A stretch of 64,000 nucleotides of DNA from Spirosoma linguale DSM 74 (GCA_000024525.1 CP001769.1:3815001-3879000); one strand, 5' to 3'. Shown: positions 32,840-41,994, numbered from the stretch's first letter. The notes: generated from the letters alone by a model not told the origin. Numbers and translations: made by a program.

Positions 32840-33592
32840 ATGCGCTGCCTGATTGTTGACGATGAGCCCCTCGCCCACGCTATTCTGAGCGACTACATTC
32901 GCAAAGTACCTTTTCTCGAACTGGTAGGCGCAACAACCAGCCCCATCGATGCCCTTACGCAAGTGCAACGGGGCGAAGTTGACATGGTTTTTCTGGATAT
33001 TCAGATGCCGGAGCTTACGGGTATGCAGTTTCTGAAACTGGTGGAGCGGGCAGTCGGTGAAAGCAAGTGCCGGGTAATTCTGACAACGGCTTACTCGACT
33101 TATGCGCTGGAAGGCTACGAGCATAATGTTGTCGACTACCTGCTCAAACCCATTTCTTTCGAGCGGTTCTACAAGGCCGTCCAAAAAGTATTTCCACCAA
33201 TTAAGGCGGAGAAGCCTGACATACCCCCGACAATTGCTCTACCTGCAAACACCCTTACCACAGCACAAGCTGAACCCGCTGCGAAAGATTTCATTTTCGT
33301 CAAGACCGAATATCGATTGCAACGTGTCGACCTGAACGAGATTCTGTATTGCGAGGGGCTGAAAGATTACGTATCCATTTATACGCCAACGGATCGGATT
33401 CTGACCCTGCAAACAATGAAGAGTCTGGACGAAAAACTCCCCGCCAATCAATTTACCCGCGTCCACAAATCATACATCGTTGCCCTCAACCGCATCGAAT
33501 CCATTGAACGAAACCGCATTTTCATTAAAAAGGCAGTCATACCCATCGGCGACACCTACCGGGATGGTTTTTATAAATTGATTGACGGGTAA
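32840..33592 (+). CDS. LytTR-family response regulator
   Basis: 250 residues. The receiver domain (1-120) has Asp7/Asp8, phospho-acceptor Asp53 in FLDIQMPELTG, Thr in LTTAYSTYAL and Lys in YLLKPI. After a Pro/Thr linker (about 125-148) comes a LytTR DNA-binding domain (150-248): DFIFVKTEYRLQRVDLNEIL, YCEGLKDYVSIYT, FTRVHKSYIVALNRIESIER. It should be phosphorylated by the adjacent LytS-like kinase and bind direct-repeat promoter sites. Target genes are not evident. Confidence 0.93.
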   Translation: MRCLIVDDEPLAHAILSDYIRKVPFLELVGATTSPIDALTQVQRGEVDMVFLDIQMPELTGMQFLKLVERAVGESKCRVILTTAYSTYALEGYEHNVVDYLLKPISFERFYKAVQKVFPPIKAEKPDIPPTIALPANTLTTAQAEPAAKDFIFVKTEYRLQRVDLNEILYCEGLKDYVSIYTPTDRILTLQTMKSLDEKLPANQFTRVHKSYIVALNRIESIERNRIFIKKAVIPIGDTYRDGFYKLIDG

Positions 33593-33598
33593 CCCAAA

Positions 33599-33757
33599 GC
33601 CAAATTCTCATACCCGTTGGGCATAGTCTGTGACTATGTCCGAGTGTTATCCGGTCTCTGACCGGTCGGCTGGTCAGGTCTAATACGCCGGTCAGAGACC
33701 GGATAACGCCACGACGTAGTCTATGACTACGCCGAACTACCCAACGCCAAATTCTCA
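33599..33757. repeat. Nested palindromic element flanked by 12-bp direct repeats
   Basis: GCCAAATTCTCA occurs at 33599-33610 and 33746-33757. Between them are CGTTGGG (33615-33621) and its complement (33740-33746), two small hairpins CATAGTC/GACTATG (33622-33638) and CGTAGTC/GACTACG (33715-33731), and a central perfect 20-bp inverted repeat (33646-33665 with 33688-33707). No ORF is inside. The element lies between convergent genes. The organisation resembles a non-autonomous palindromic repeat or MITE. Confidence 0.6.
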
Positions 33758-33763
33758 CACCTT

Positions 33764-33791
33764 TGGGGTCAGTTTCTCAAAACTGACCCCA
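33764..33791. terminator. 12-bp hairpin terminator between convergent genes
   Basis: TGGGGTCAGTTT (33764-33775) pairs perfectly with AAACTGACCCCA (33780-33791) across a 4-base loop. It ends 8 bp before the stop codon of the minus-strand efflux adaptor gene and follows the LytTR gene, so it can serve both strands. Confidence 0.6.
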
Positions 33792-33799
33792 CAAAACGG

Positions 33800-35035
33800 C
33801 TATTCCTCTTCACTGTTATTCAGCTTAGCCAATAGTCCATAGCCGCCTTTGATAACGATGGGTGTTTTTGCCGGATCTAGATCGACAGGCAGCGTAACGG
33901 CGATATAGCCGTTTTCCCGTACCCCCGTTTTAATTTCCACTTGCCTGAAATGATACAAAGCGGCTTTGGCATCCTTCCGATCAAGCACATAGACGTATGA
34001 TTTCCCACCAAAACCGATAACCGCCGTTTCGGGCAGAGCGGGCAAAGGCTGGGTTTTCACATCGACTTGCGCCGTAATATATCCGCCCGGAATATAGTGA
34101 CTGGCATCGCCTTCTGGGTGAGCCAGTACCGAAATGGTACGATCAGCCGCAATAGATTTACCGATCAGAAAAATCGTCCCCTGGTGTTCCAGCGTGGCAT
34201 CGCCACCCATACCGAAACGAACCATTTGACCCGAATGAATACGGCTGATATCTTTCTCGAAAATACTCAGGCGAACATGCAGGTGATCTACGTTCGTGAT
34301 CTGCACCAGCACGTCGGACGGATTCACGAACCGGCCATTGTTTGTGGGCACATCCGTAACATAACCCGACACAGGAGCGGGTACGCTGATAGTGCGGGTC
34401 ATTCGTTCGGGAGTAAGCGTAGCGGGATTTATGCGAAGGATGGTTAACCGCTGCGCCATGCCCGCCAACTGCGCCTGTAAACTCTGCCGATTAGCCCGCA
34501 CCTGCTGGAAAACTTTCAATGCGTTGACATTATCCCGGCTCAGCTCCTGCTGACGGGCAAACTCCAGATCGGCGTATTCCAGTTTGGCTTTTGTATCGAG
34601 ATAATCCTGCTGAAGCTGAACGAATTCAGGATTTTCGAGTACCACGAGCGTCTGCCCTTTTCGGATACGCATACCCGGTTCAAGCTGAATCTGGCGAATG
34701 TACCCACCCACCGGCACAGATACCGACACAAGGTTTTGGGCAGGTACATCGAGCGATCCATTTACTTTCAGAGTGGTACTCAATGGCCGGAGAGCTGGTT
34801 GCCCCAACTGGATAGCCGCCATGTCGTACTGAGCCTGGCTCAATTCCACCATCACCGGCCCGCCGGGGGCTTCTTTTTCGCTTGTGTCTTTGGCAGACGC
34901 CTGTTCGTTGAGATTAGGCGTGGATTTGTTTTCTTCCGACGAACTACCGGACTGGCAGCCAACAGCCCCAACCAGAACACTGGTTGCTAAAACGGCCACA
35001 CGGAGGGAATAACGTAAGTTTATAGACGAATGCAT
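33800..35035 (-). CDS. RND efflux periplasmic adaptor lipoprotein (CusB/CzcB-like)
   Basis: 411 residues from ATG 35035, giving a lipoprotein signal ending VLVGAVGC; a longer frame would overlap the pump gene. Motifs follow membrane-fusion proteins: LRPLSTTLKVNGSLDVPAQN, barrel-sandwich half GGYIRQIQLEPGMRIRKGQT, helical hairpin (QLQQDYLDTKAKLEYADLEF), second half VSGYVTDVPTNNGRFVNPSD, and beta-barrel segments. It links the inner-membrane pump to the outer-membrane channel. It is the last gene of the operon, 25 bp after the RND-TolC fusion. Metal specificity cannot be read; there is no His/Met-rich N-terminus. Confidence 0.9.
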   Translation of the reverse strand: MHSSINLRYSLRVAVLATSVLVGAVGCQSGSSSEENKSTPNLNEQASAKDTSEKEAPGGPVMVELSQAQYDMAAIQLGQPALRPLSTTLKVNGSLDVPAQNLVSVSVPVGGYIRQIQLEPGMRIRKGQTLVVLENPEFVQLQQDYLDTKAKLEYADLEFARQQELSRDNVNALKVFQQVRANRQSLQAQLAGMAQRLTILRINPATLTPERMTRTISVPAPVSGYVTDVPTNNGRFVNPSDVLVQITNVDHLHVRLSIFEKDISRIHSGQMVRFGMGGDATLEHQGTIFLIGKSIAADRTISVLAHPEGDASHYIPGGYITAQVDVKTQPLPALPETAVIGFGGKSYVYVLDRKDAKAALYHFRQVEIKTGVRENGYIAVTLPVDLDPAKTPIVIKGGYGLLAKLNNSEEE

Positions 35036-35060
35036 AGAGGTCTTGTGAAGAACGGTGGGG

Positions 35061-38000
35061 CTAGGGATTACCCAGTACATAATTGATGTAAAGAACCGAT
35101 TGGTTATAGTCGTTAAGCAGGTCGACATAATTGGAACGGATGGTTAGGGCCTGCTGAAGTGCCAGCGAGAATTCGACATAGCCAATGTCGCCACTGCTAA
35201 AGGCTCGCCGGGCATTGGTTTGAATGAGGGTTGCCTGTGCCAGTCCATTCTGCTCATAATAGGTTAGTGCGTCGCGGTATTGCTCAAACTGCCGCACGGC
35301 CTGCGTCATCTGCTGACTCAGCGCAAACTGCTGCTGCTGCAACTCCGTCTGCGCCAGTTGCTCACCAATGCGGGCGGCATTGATCCGGGCTTTTTGTGCT
35401 TGCCCCAGCAGCGGCACCGAAATGCCGAGCTGCCCGCCGTTGAAGCGGTAACCCGGTCCAAAATACAACTCCTGCCCGTTAATCAACTGATTACCAATGA
35501 GGGTCTGTGAAAATAGCCCCACCAGAAAATCAGGCTTGAGCCGGGCTTGCTCCACAAGTCGGGCTTGCTGGGCCACGCGAATCTGCTGGCTCAACTGTCG
35601 AAGCAGCGGATTCCGGTTCAGACTAGCCGTGTCGGTGGGAATGAGCAAAGGCAGTTTGGTTAACGCCTGTTCGGGCACATCGACGGGCGCGGAACTGTAG
35701 AGTAGCGTTTGCAAGCGCGTCCGTACGCCAATCCGACTGGCTTCATTCTGAGCCAGCCTTACGCGCTGGTCGGCCAGTTGGCTTTCGGCGGTTGCCTTTT
35801 CCAGGCTACCCGTCTCCCCCGTTTTGAACCGCAGATTAGCGGCCTGAACAAACTCGGTCAGCAACGTATCCTGCTGCCGGAACAGTCGACTTTTCTGCTG
35901 CAAATACACCAGGTCATAATAGGCCGACTTCACCTGATACTGAACGTCATTCCGGGTTACCAACACGCCAACCTCCCGACTGGCGACGGTCTCATCGTTC
36001 AGCGTTGCTAGTCGGCGCATGAGCGTTGGATTGGGGATCGTTTGCGTAACGGTCAGGTTGTTGTCGAACCGGCGGCTGTTGTACTGACCCAGCATGGCCG
36101 TAGCCGACAGTCGCCCGGCATCATAGGCCGTTCGCCGGAGTGCTTGCTGCTGACTAACCCCCAGCCCGGCAATCTGTAGCTGGGCGTTGCGTGTGCCCGC
36201 CTGCTGAAGGGCCTGGTCCAGCGTAACAACCTGCATTTGAGTGCCCTGCGCCTGTACGTTACCACCCATAGCCAGGAGTGTAAGCAGGAGTATAGTAGCC
36301 ACCGTAGCCGACTTTCGGGCCGCGTTCGCTTCGTTTTCAACAGCTTTCTTTTCCATAAGCGAATAGAGTATGGGTAATACAATGAGTGTTAACAGCGTTG
36401 CGGTGAGCAGTCCCCCAATCACAACAGTGGCTAGTGGTTTCTGCACTTCTGCTCCTGCCGAATTGGAAATAGCCATCGGAATAAAGCCGAATGACGCAAC
36501 CAGGGCGGTCATGATGACGGGGCGCAGCCGCACTTCGGTTCCCTGCCGAATAATTTCGACCATGTCTGTCAACCCATCCTCATGCCGGAGTCGGTTGAAC
36601 TCGGCAATCAGTACAATGCCGTTTAGCACCGATACCCCAAACAGCGCAATGAACCCCACCCCTGCCGAAATACTGAACGGCATGTCGCGGAGCAACAGGG
36701 CGAAAACTCCGCCGATAGCCGCCATTGGGATGGCCATGAAAATGAGCAAGCTCTGCCGAACGGAGTTGAACGTAAAAAAGAGCAGGGCAAAAATCAGCCC
36801 TAGTGCTAAGGGAACAGCGATCGTCAGTCGTTTCTTGGCATCGACCAGATTCTGAAACTGCCCGCCGTAGGTTATGTAATAGCCCGGCGGAAACTTGATT
36901 TGCTGCCCTACTTTCTGCTGTAGTTCAGCCACAATACTTTCCACATCGCGCCCCCGTACGTTGAAACCCAGCGTAATACGCCGATGGGTGTTATCGCGCT
37001 GAATCTGGTTAGGGGCCTGCTCCATCGTGACCGAAGCCACCTGGCTCAACGGAATCTGCCCGCCCGTAGGTACGGAAATGTACATATTCTGAATATCCTC
37101 AATGCTCTGCCGCTTCTCGGCAGCCAGTCGAACCACCAGGTCGAATCGTTTCTCCCCTTCAAAAACCAACCCCGCCGACTGACCGGCAAAGGCGGTGTTG
37201 ATAACCCGGTTCACATCCGACACGTTCAGACCAAATTTGGCGATCTGCGCCCGGTCGAGCTTGATAAGTATCTGGGATAGACCGCCCACCTGTTCGACGT
37301 ACAAATCCTGCGCCCCATCGATCGTCCGGATGATACGCCCTACATTCTCGGCCTGTTTGGCGAGTTGATTCAGGTCATCGCCGTAAATTTTCAGGGCCAC
37401 ATCCTGGCGCGCACCGGTCATCAACTCATTGAATCGCATCTGTACCGGCTGCTGAAACCCGAAGGTTACACCGGGAATAACGGATAATGCTTCCGACATT
37501 TTGGTGGCGAGTTCATCGCGGGTCCTGGCCGATGTCCATTCGTCTTTTGGTTTAAGAATAACCATCTGGTCGGCGGCTTCGATTGCCATCGGGTCGGTCG
37601 GGATTTCGCCGGACCCGATCTTGGCCACCACCTGCTCTACTTCCGGAAACTGTTTGAGCAGAATCCGTTCGGCTTTCAGCGTGGCGTCTACGGTTTCGGA
37701 AAGGGAGCTACCCGTCAGCGTTCGGGTATCGACAGCAAAGTCGCCCTCGTCCAGTTGCGGGATAAACTCACCGCCCATCCGGCCAAACAGAAACACGGTA
37801 ACCACCAGCAACGAGACAGCACCGGCCAGAATGAGGAACCGATGTTTCAGGGCAGTTAGCAGGGCCGGTTCGTAAACGCGGTAAATCCGTTTCATGAGCC
37901 GATCCGACAGCGTCTCTTTATGCACGATCTTCTTGCTCAGCATCAGGGCCGAGATCATGGGTACGTAGGTGATCGACAGAATAAATGCCCCCAGAATAGC

Positions 38001-39449
38001 GAAGGCTACGGTTAGGGCCATGGGCCGGAACATCTTCCCCTCAATGCCCGACAGAGCCAGAATAGGCAGGTAAACGATCAAAATAATGATTTCACCAAAA
38101 GCCGCCGATGAACGAATCCGGGCTGCCGACAGAAACACCTCTTCATCCATTTCGCTCTGCGTCAGCGTTTTGTCGCGGTTACGCAACATGATGTGATGGA
38201 GAGTAGCCTCAACGATAATGACGGCTCCATCTACGATAAGGCCGAAATCAATGGCCCCCAGGCTCATCAGGTTACCCGACACGCCAAACAGGTTCATCAT
38301 GGCAATGGCAAACAGCAGGGCTAACGGAATGACCGATGCCACCACAAAGCCCGCCCGGAAATTACCCAGCAGCAGAACCAGCACAAAAATGACGATGGCG
38401 GCTCCTTCCAGCAGGTTTCGTTCAACGGTACCAATGGCGCTGTTCACCATTTTGGTACGGTCCAGAAACGGTACGATCTGAACGCCTTCGGGAAGCGTTT
38501 TCTGAATTTCGGCAATTTTTGTCTTAACCCGCTTGATAACCGCTGACGAGTTCTCGCCTTTGATCATCATCACGATGGCTCCCACCGTTTCGCCTTCACC
38601 ATTGCGGGTTACGGCCCCGTAGCGTACCGCCGAACCCATAGTCACCTGCGCCACATCGCGCACCCGAACGGGTAATCCCTGGTCGTTCAGGTGGATTACA
38701 ATGTCGGCAATGTCATCTGTGGAGTTAATCAGGCCGTCGGAGCGAATGAAGAACGCATTTGGTTTTTTGTCGATGTAAGCGCCCCCGGTATTCTGATTAT
38801 TTTGCTGAAGGGCGGTAAAAATTTCGGTGATGGTGATGCCCATGCTACGAAGCCGGTCGGGGTCAACGGCAATTTCGTACTGCTTCATCAGCCCCCCGAA
38901 TCCACTGACATCGGCCACGCCGGGCGTTCCTAATAACCCACGCCGGATGGTCCAGTCCTGTATGGTGCGCAGTTCGGTTAGTGAGTATTTCGACTCGTAA
39001 CCTTTCTTCGGAACAACCGTGTATTGGAAAATCTCGCCCAGCCCCGTCGTTACAGGAGCCATAACGGGCGTGCCTACCCCCGGCGGAATCTGGCCAATTA
39101 CGTTTTGCAGCCGCTCGGCAATTTGTTGCCGGGCCCAGTAAACATCGGTCGCATCGCTGAAAACAACGGTGACGATAGACAGGCCAAATCGTGAAAACGA
39201 GCGAATTTCGACCAGATCCGGAATGTTGGACAAACTTACTTCAACCGGAAACGTAACGAGACGCTCGATGTCTTCGGCCGCCAGCGACGGGCTACTGGTA
39301 ATGACCTGTACCTGATTATTGGTGATGTCAGGAACGGCATCAATTGGCAACTGCGTGGCCGACCAGCCGCCCCAGAGCACTAAGGCGAAGGTAAAAAGGC
39401 CGATAATCAGCTTGTTGCGAATGGAGAATTGGATGATTGCGTTTAACAT
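35061..39449 (-). CDS. CusA/CzcA-type heavy-metal RND pump fused to a TolC-like channel
   Basis: 1462 residues. Residues 1 to about 1040 are a complete HME-family RND transporter: N-terminal FSIRNKLIIGLFTFALVLWG, the proton-relay signature GAIDFGLIVDGAVIIVEA, and porter domains (ESIVAELQQKVGQQIKFPPG). A linker MEKKAVENEANAARKSATVA and a hydrophobic segment with a signal-like end (LLLTLLAMGGNVQAQ, near 1055-1070) lead to a TolC-family region to the C-terminus with two repeated helical halves (TLDQALQQAGTRNAQLQ; FALSQQMTQAVRQFEQYRDA). Pump and channel are normally separate. Similar fusions are common in Bacteroidota. Substrate is probably a divalent or monovalent metal ion. Confidence 0.9.
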   Translation of the reverse strand: MLNAIIQFSIRNKLIIGLFTFALVLWGGWSATQLPIDAVPDITNNQVQVITSSPSLAAEDIERLVTFPVEVSLSNIPDLVEIRSFSRFGLSIVTVVFSDATDVYWARQQIAERLQNVIGQIPPGVGTPVMAPVTTGLGEIFQYTVVPKKGYESKYSLTELRTIQDWTIRRGLLGTPGVADVSGFGGLMKQYEIAVDPDRLRSMGITITEIFTALQQNNQNTGGAYIDKKPNAFFIRSDGLINSTDDIADIVIHLNDQGLPVRVRDVAQVTMGSAVRYGAVTRNGEGETVGAIVMMIKGENSSAVIKRVKTKIAEIQKTLPEGVQIVPFLDRTKMVNSAIGTVERNLLEGAAIVIFVLVLLLGNFRAGFVVASVIPLALLFAIAMMNLFGVSGNLMSLGAIDFGLIVDGAVIIVEATLHHIMLRNRDKTLTQSEMDEEVFLSAARIRSSAAFGEIIILIVYLPILALSGIEGKMFRPMALTVAFAILGAFILSITYVPMISALMLSKKIVHKETLSDRLMKRIYRVYEPALLTALKHRFLILAGAVSLLVVTVFLFGRMGGEFIPQLDEGDFAVDTRTLTGSSLSETVDATLKAERILLKQFPEVEQVVAKIGSGEIPTDPMAIEAADQMVILKPKDEWTSARTRDELATKMSEALSVIPGVTFGFQQPVQMRFNELMTGARQDVALKIYGDDLNQLAKQAENVGRIIRTIDGAQDLYVEQVGGLSQILIKLDRAQIAKFGLNVSDVNRVINTAFAGQSAGLVFEGEKRFDLVVRLAAEKRQSIEDIQNMYISVPTGGQIPLSQVASVTMEQAPNQIQRDNTHRRITLGFNVRGRDVESIVAELQQKVGQQIKFPPGYYITYGGQFQNLVDAKKRLTIAVPLALGLIFALLFFTFNSVRQSLLIFMAIPMAAIGGVFALLLRDMPFSISAGVGFIALFGVSVLNGIVLIAEFNRLRHEDGLTDMVEIIRQGTEVRLRPVIMTALVASFGFIPMAISNSAGAEVQKPLATVVIGGLLTATLLTLIVLPILYSLMEKKAVENEANAARKSATVATILLLTLLAMGGNVQAQGTQMQVVTLDQALQQAGTRNAQLQIAGLGVSQQQALRRTAYDAGRLSATAMLGQYNSRRFDNNLTVTQTIPNPTLMRRLATLNDETVASREVGVLVTRNDVQYQVKSAYYDLVYLQQKSRLFRQQDTLLTEFVQAANLRFKTGETGSLEKATAESQLADQRVRLAQNEASRIGVRTRLQTLLYSSAPVDVPEQALTKLPLLIPTDTASLNRNPLLRQLSQQIRVAQQARLVEQARLKPDFLVGLFSQTLIGNQLINGQELYFGPGYRFNGGQLGISVPLLGQAQKARINAARIGEQLAQTELQQQQFALSQQMTQAVRQFEQYRDALTYYEQNGLAQATLIQTNARRAFSSGDIGYVEFSLALQQALTIRSNYVDLLNDYNQSVLYINYVLGNP

Positions 39450-39620
39450 GGGAGAGCAGCAGAATCAACGGACAACTGTAGCTGTATGCCGGACAGCTAC
39501 GACCAGGCGGTCTATTAACCACCAAAACCAACTGACGATAAAAAAGACAGGAAAGAAGAACCCCAGCAAGGGTAGATTATGCACTTAAACGGGCACAATG
39601 AGGCTTACAACCGCTTAACC

Positions 39621-40007
39621 CTACGCTCGGGGCGGGTTGATCAGCGAAAAAACGGCCAGGAAAGAATATAGGTCGGCCTTACTGAAAAAGTCGGCTTTAT
39701 TGGAAAGAATAGCCCCTACAACCGACGAAAAATGCAGCCGAATGGCGGTCGAGGAAAAAGCGGGAACGGCGTGCCCCACCGTGGGCAGGTTATGATGGCT
39801 GTGGTTCGGATGTTTCTGGTGTTCTGAATTAGCCCCGTAATGCATCTCCAGAAAGTCCATGAAACCCAGTTGAGTGTCCGTTTCCCGGTGGTGCTCATAA
39901 TGCTGCAACAACTCGACCCACTTGGCCGACTGGTCAATACCAAAGCCGGGCAGCAAACTGCTCCCCAACATCAGACCGGCCAAAAGTAGTGCAACAATTG
40001 ATTTCAT
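39621..40007 (-). CDS. His-rich secreted protein of the metal-efflux operon
   Basis: 128 residues with a signal peptide (MKSIVALLLAGLMLGSSLLPGFG). The mature part has clustered histidines (LLQHYEHHRETD, MHYGANSEHQKHPNHSHHNL) suited to metal binding in the periplasm, then a hydrophobic C-terminal region (SKADLYSFLAVFSLINPPRA). It lies 171 bp upstream of the RND pump on the same strand and is probably the operon's first gene, acting as a metal sensor or chaperone. I recognise no named family. Confidence 0.65.
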   Translation of the reverse strand: MKSIVALLLAGLMLGSSLLPGFGIDQSAKWVELLQHYEHHRETDTQLGFMDFLEMHYGANSEHQKHPNHSHHNLPTVGHAVPAFSSTAIRLHFSSVVGAILSNKADFFSKADLYSFLAVFSLINPPRA

Positions 40008-40118
40008 AAGACACTCGTGTCAATCCATTAACGGCAAGTAAATACGAAAGTTGCTAAAGCCAAACACCCACCGCTAATTTAGAACAAATCCAATGGGTTC
40101 GTGCAATACCGAATTTAG

Positions 40119-40211
40119 TACCGTAACGACGGCCCGGCGACCGGCCCGGTCGGGCATAAAACAGATGGCATCGCCCCCGACCGGGACGGTCGCCGGGCCG
40201 TCGTTACGGTA
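40119..40211. repeat. Long GC-rich palindrome
   Basis: A perfect 25-bp inverted repeat (40119-40143 with 40187-40211) continues inward, after one mismatch, through CCCGGTCGGG (40145-40154) with CCCGACCGGG (40176-40185), giving a nearly 36-bp stem around a 21-base loop. The outer word TACCGTAACGAC recurs nearby as TCGTTACGGTA (40201-40211) and again at 40218-40228. It lies between the His-rich protein gene start and the VOC gene end, both minus strand, and could act as a strong terminator for neither obvious unit. More likely a mobile palindromic repeat. Confidence 0.6.
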
Positions 40212-40228
40212 TTACAGTCGTTACGGTA

Positions 40229-40585
40229 CTACGCTGAAAACTGAAGCAACTCAATCCGATTGTCGAACGGATCGCGGAAGAAGAACCGCTGACGACCGTC
40301 TATCTCGGACGAGTATTCGATATCAATGCCCTGAGCGGCCAGTGCTTCCCGGGCTTCGTCCAGATTAGCGACTTCAAAGGCCGGGTGCCGTTTGGAATAA
40401 CTGCTGCCAGATTCCTCCCGAAGGTGTAGCTGAATATCAGCAACTTGAAACCAGATTGCTCCGGCCGGATGGTTGCCCGGTATTTCGGTAAGACCTAAAA
40501 CGTTACTATAAAACTCCCGGGCGCTGGCCGTTGCTCCTTCTGGAATGCAGAGTAGGACATGGTCCAGACGTTTGAATTGTATCAT
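40229..40585 (-). CDS. VOC/glyoxalase-fold protein
   Basis: 118 residues from ATG 40585 (MIQFKRLDHVLLCIPEG); the longer frame upstream crosses a hairpin and is not coding. One complete vicinal-oxygen-chelate module: LDHVLLCIPEG, AREFYSNVLGLTEIPG, WFQVADIQLHLREESG, HPAFEVANLDEAREAL, FFRDPFDNRIELLQF. His8 and Glu near the end are candidate metal ligands. Members include glyoxalases, dioxygenases and resistance proteins; the reaction here is unknown. Separated from the upstream aldo/keto reductase by a terminator hairpin. Confidence 0.85.
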   Translation of the reverse strand: MIQFKRLDHVLLCIPEGATASAREFYSNVLGLTEIPGNHPAGAIWFQVADIQLHLREESGSSYSKRHPAFEVANLDEAREALAAQGIDIEYSSEIDGRQRFFFRDPFDNRIELLQFSA

Positions 40586-40603
40586 GAGAAAGGTGGCAGG
40601 TAG

Positions 40604-40654
40604 ATTATGTTTTTTTGTAGCCGGAGCAATATTCCGGCTACAAAAAAACATAAT
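40604..40654. terminator. 22-bp perfect terminator hairpin
   Basis: A perfect 22-bp inverted repeat (40604-40625 with 40633-40654) has a 7-base loop and a run of seven T or A in the stem. It directly precedes the stop of the aldo/keto reductase on the minus strand and should end that transcript. Confidence 0.7.
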
Positions 40655-40656
40655 TC

Positions 40657-41694
40657 TTAATAAAACTTCGGCAGGGGGTTCAGTGTCAGGTTTTGCCGCT
40701 GATGCCAATAGGGATAGATAGTTGGCACTTCACTGGCTGCATCCAGTCGTTTTACCTGCTCAGTGGTGAGGCTCCAGCCAACGGCCCCGAGGTTTTGTTT
40801 CAGCTGCTCCTCGTTCCGTGCGCCGATCACAAGGGTCGAAACGGTTGGGCGCTGCAACAGCCAGTTGAGGGAAATCTGAGCCACCGTTTTGCCGGTTTCT
40901 TCAGCCAGCTCGTCCAGCACATCAATGATGTTGTAAAATAATTCGTCGGGAATGACAAAGGCGGGTACGGGACTTCCTCCCTGCGCCACGCGGCTATCGG
41001 GCGGAATGGGCTGGTTTCGGCGATATTTGCCACCCAGTCGGCCAGCTGCCAGCGGACTCCAGATAATGCCGCCCACTTTCTGGTCGATACCCAGCGGCAT
41101 CAGTTCCCACTCATACTCCCGGTTCACCAGCGAATAATAAACCTGATGCCCGACATAGCGATTCCAACCCTGTTTTTCGGAAACGGCCAGCGATTTCATC
41201 AAATGCCAGCCCGAAAAATTAGAGCAGGCAATGTACCGTACTTTACCGCTCTGAACCAGATCATCGAGGGTGCGTAAGGTTTCTTCGACTGGCGTTACGC
41301 CATCAAACCCGTGCATGTGATAGATGTCGATGTAATCGGTTTTCAGCCGTTTGAGACTGCTTTCGCACTGCCGTATCAGGTGAAAACGCGATGAGCCCTG
41401 GTTGTTAGGCCCTTCGCCAAAGGTAAAGGTAGCTTTGGTCGAAATCAGTACTTTGTCCCGCAATCCCTGCAAAGCTTTACCCAGAATCTCTTCCGATAGC
41501 CCGTCCGAATAAACATCGGCGGTATCGAACAGGTTGACTCCAGCATCCAGGCAAAGATTAACTAAACGGGCCGCTTCGTCGGTCTGCGTACTTCCCCAGG
41601 CTTTAAAAAAATCATTCCCACCACCGAAGGTGGCGGTGCCAAAACTCAGCACCGGAACATGTAATCCCGATGCACCTAATTGCCGATAATCCAT
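40657..41694 (-). CDS. Aldo/keto reductase
   Basis: 345 residues, a standard AKR TIM barrel. Catalytic tetrad: Asp and Tyr in FDTADVYSDGLSEEILG, Lys in LISTKATFTFGEG, His in IYHMHGFDG. NADPH-binding loops near the C-terminus include VSTLVIGARNEEQLKQNL. Probably reduces aldehydes or sugar ketones in the cytoplasm; substrate not evident. It stands alone on the minus strand, with an AT-rich upstream region containing an 11-bp palindrome. Confidence 0.93.
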   Translation of the reverse strand: MDYRQLGASGLHVPVLSFGTATFGGGNDFFKAWGSTQTDEAARLVNLCLDAGVNLFDTADVYSDGLSEEILGKALQGLRDKVLISTKATFTFGEGPNNQGSSRFHLIRQCESSLKRLKTDYIDIYHMHGFDGVTPVEETLRTLDDLVQSGKVRYIACSNFSGWHLMKSLAVSEKQGWNRYVGHQVYYSLVNREYEWELMPLGIDQKVGGIIWSPLAAGRLGGKYRRNQPIPPDSRVAQGGSPVPAFVIPDELFYNIIDVLDELAEETGKTVAQISLNWLLQRPTVSTLVIGARNEEQLKQNLGAVGWSLTTEQVKRLDAASEVPTIYPYWHQRQNLTLNPLPKFY

Positions 41695-41850
41695 GTGTTA
41701 CGTGTCTACTTTTTCCTTGAACACAAACCGCTATCAGAAGTTTGCCGGTACTAGCATATACCGACACATTTGTCAGCGACTGTCTACGACTCTACACAAA
41801 CTATAGGCCTTAAAGACATAGCAAAACTACCCATATGTTTATCAATAAAT

Positions 41851-41879
41851 TTTAATGTAAATTTTATGTTTACATTAAA
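41851..41879. promoter_or_regulatory. TTTAATGTAAA palindrome in a 300-bp intergenic region
   Basis: TTTAATGTAAA (41851-41861) and TTTACATTAAA (41869-41879) form a perfect 11-bp dyad with a 7-base spacer. The 41695-41994 gap lies between divergent genes, so the dyad could be an operator for either. No consensus promoter was identified elsewhere in the gap. Confidence 0.4.
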
Positions 41880-41994
41880 TTAAAAACATAGATTTGTTTA
41901 ACTTTCCACTAAGTCGATATACTTATACTTACCTATTGGTAGAAGTTAAAGTCCTTTATTAAATAGTACCCTCCGTAACTTAATCTTAAATTGT

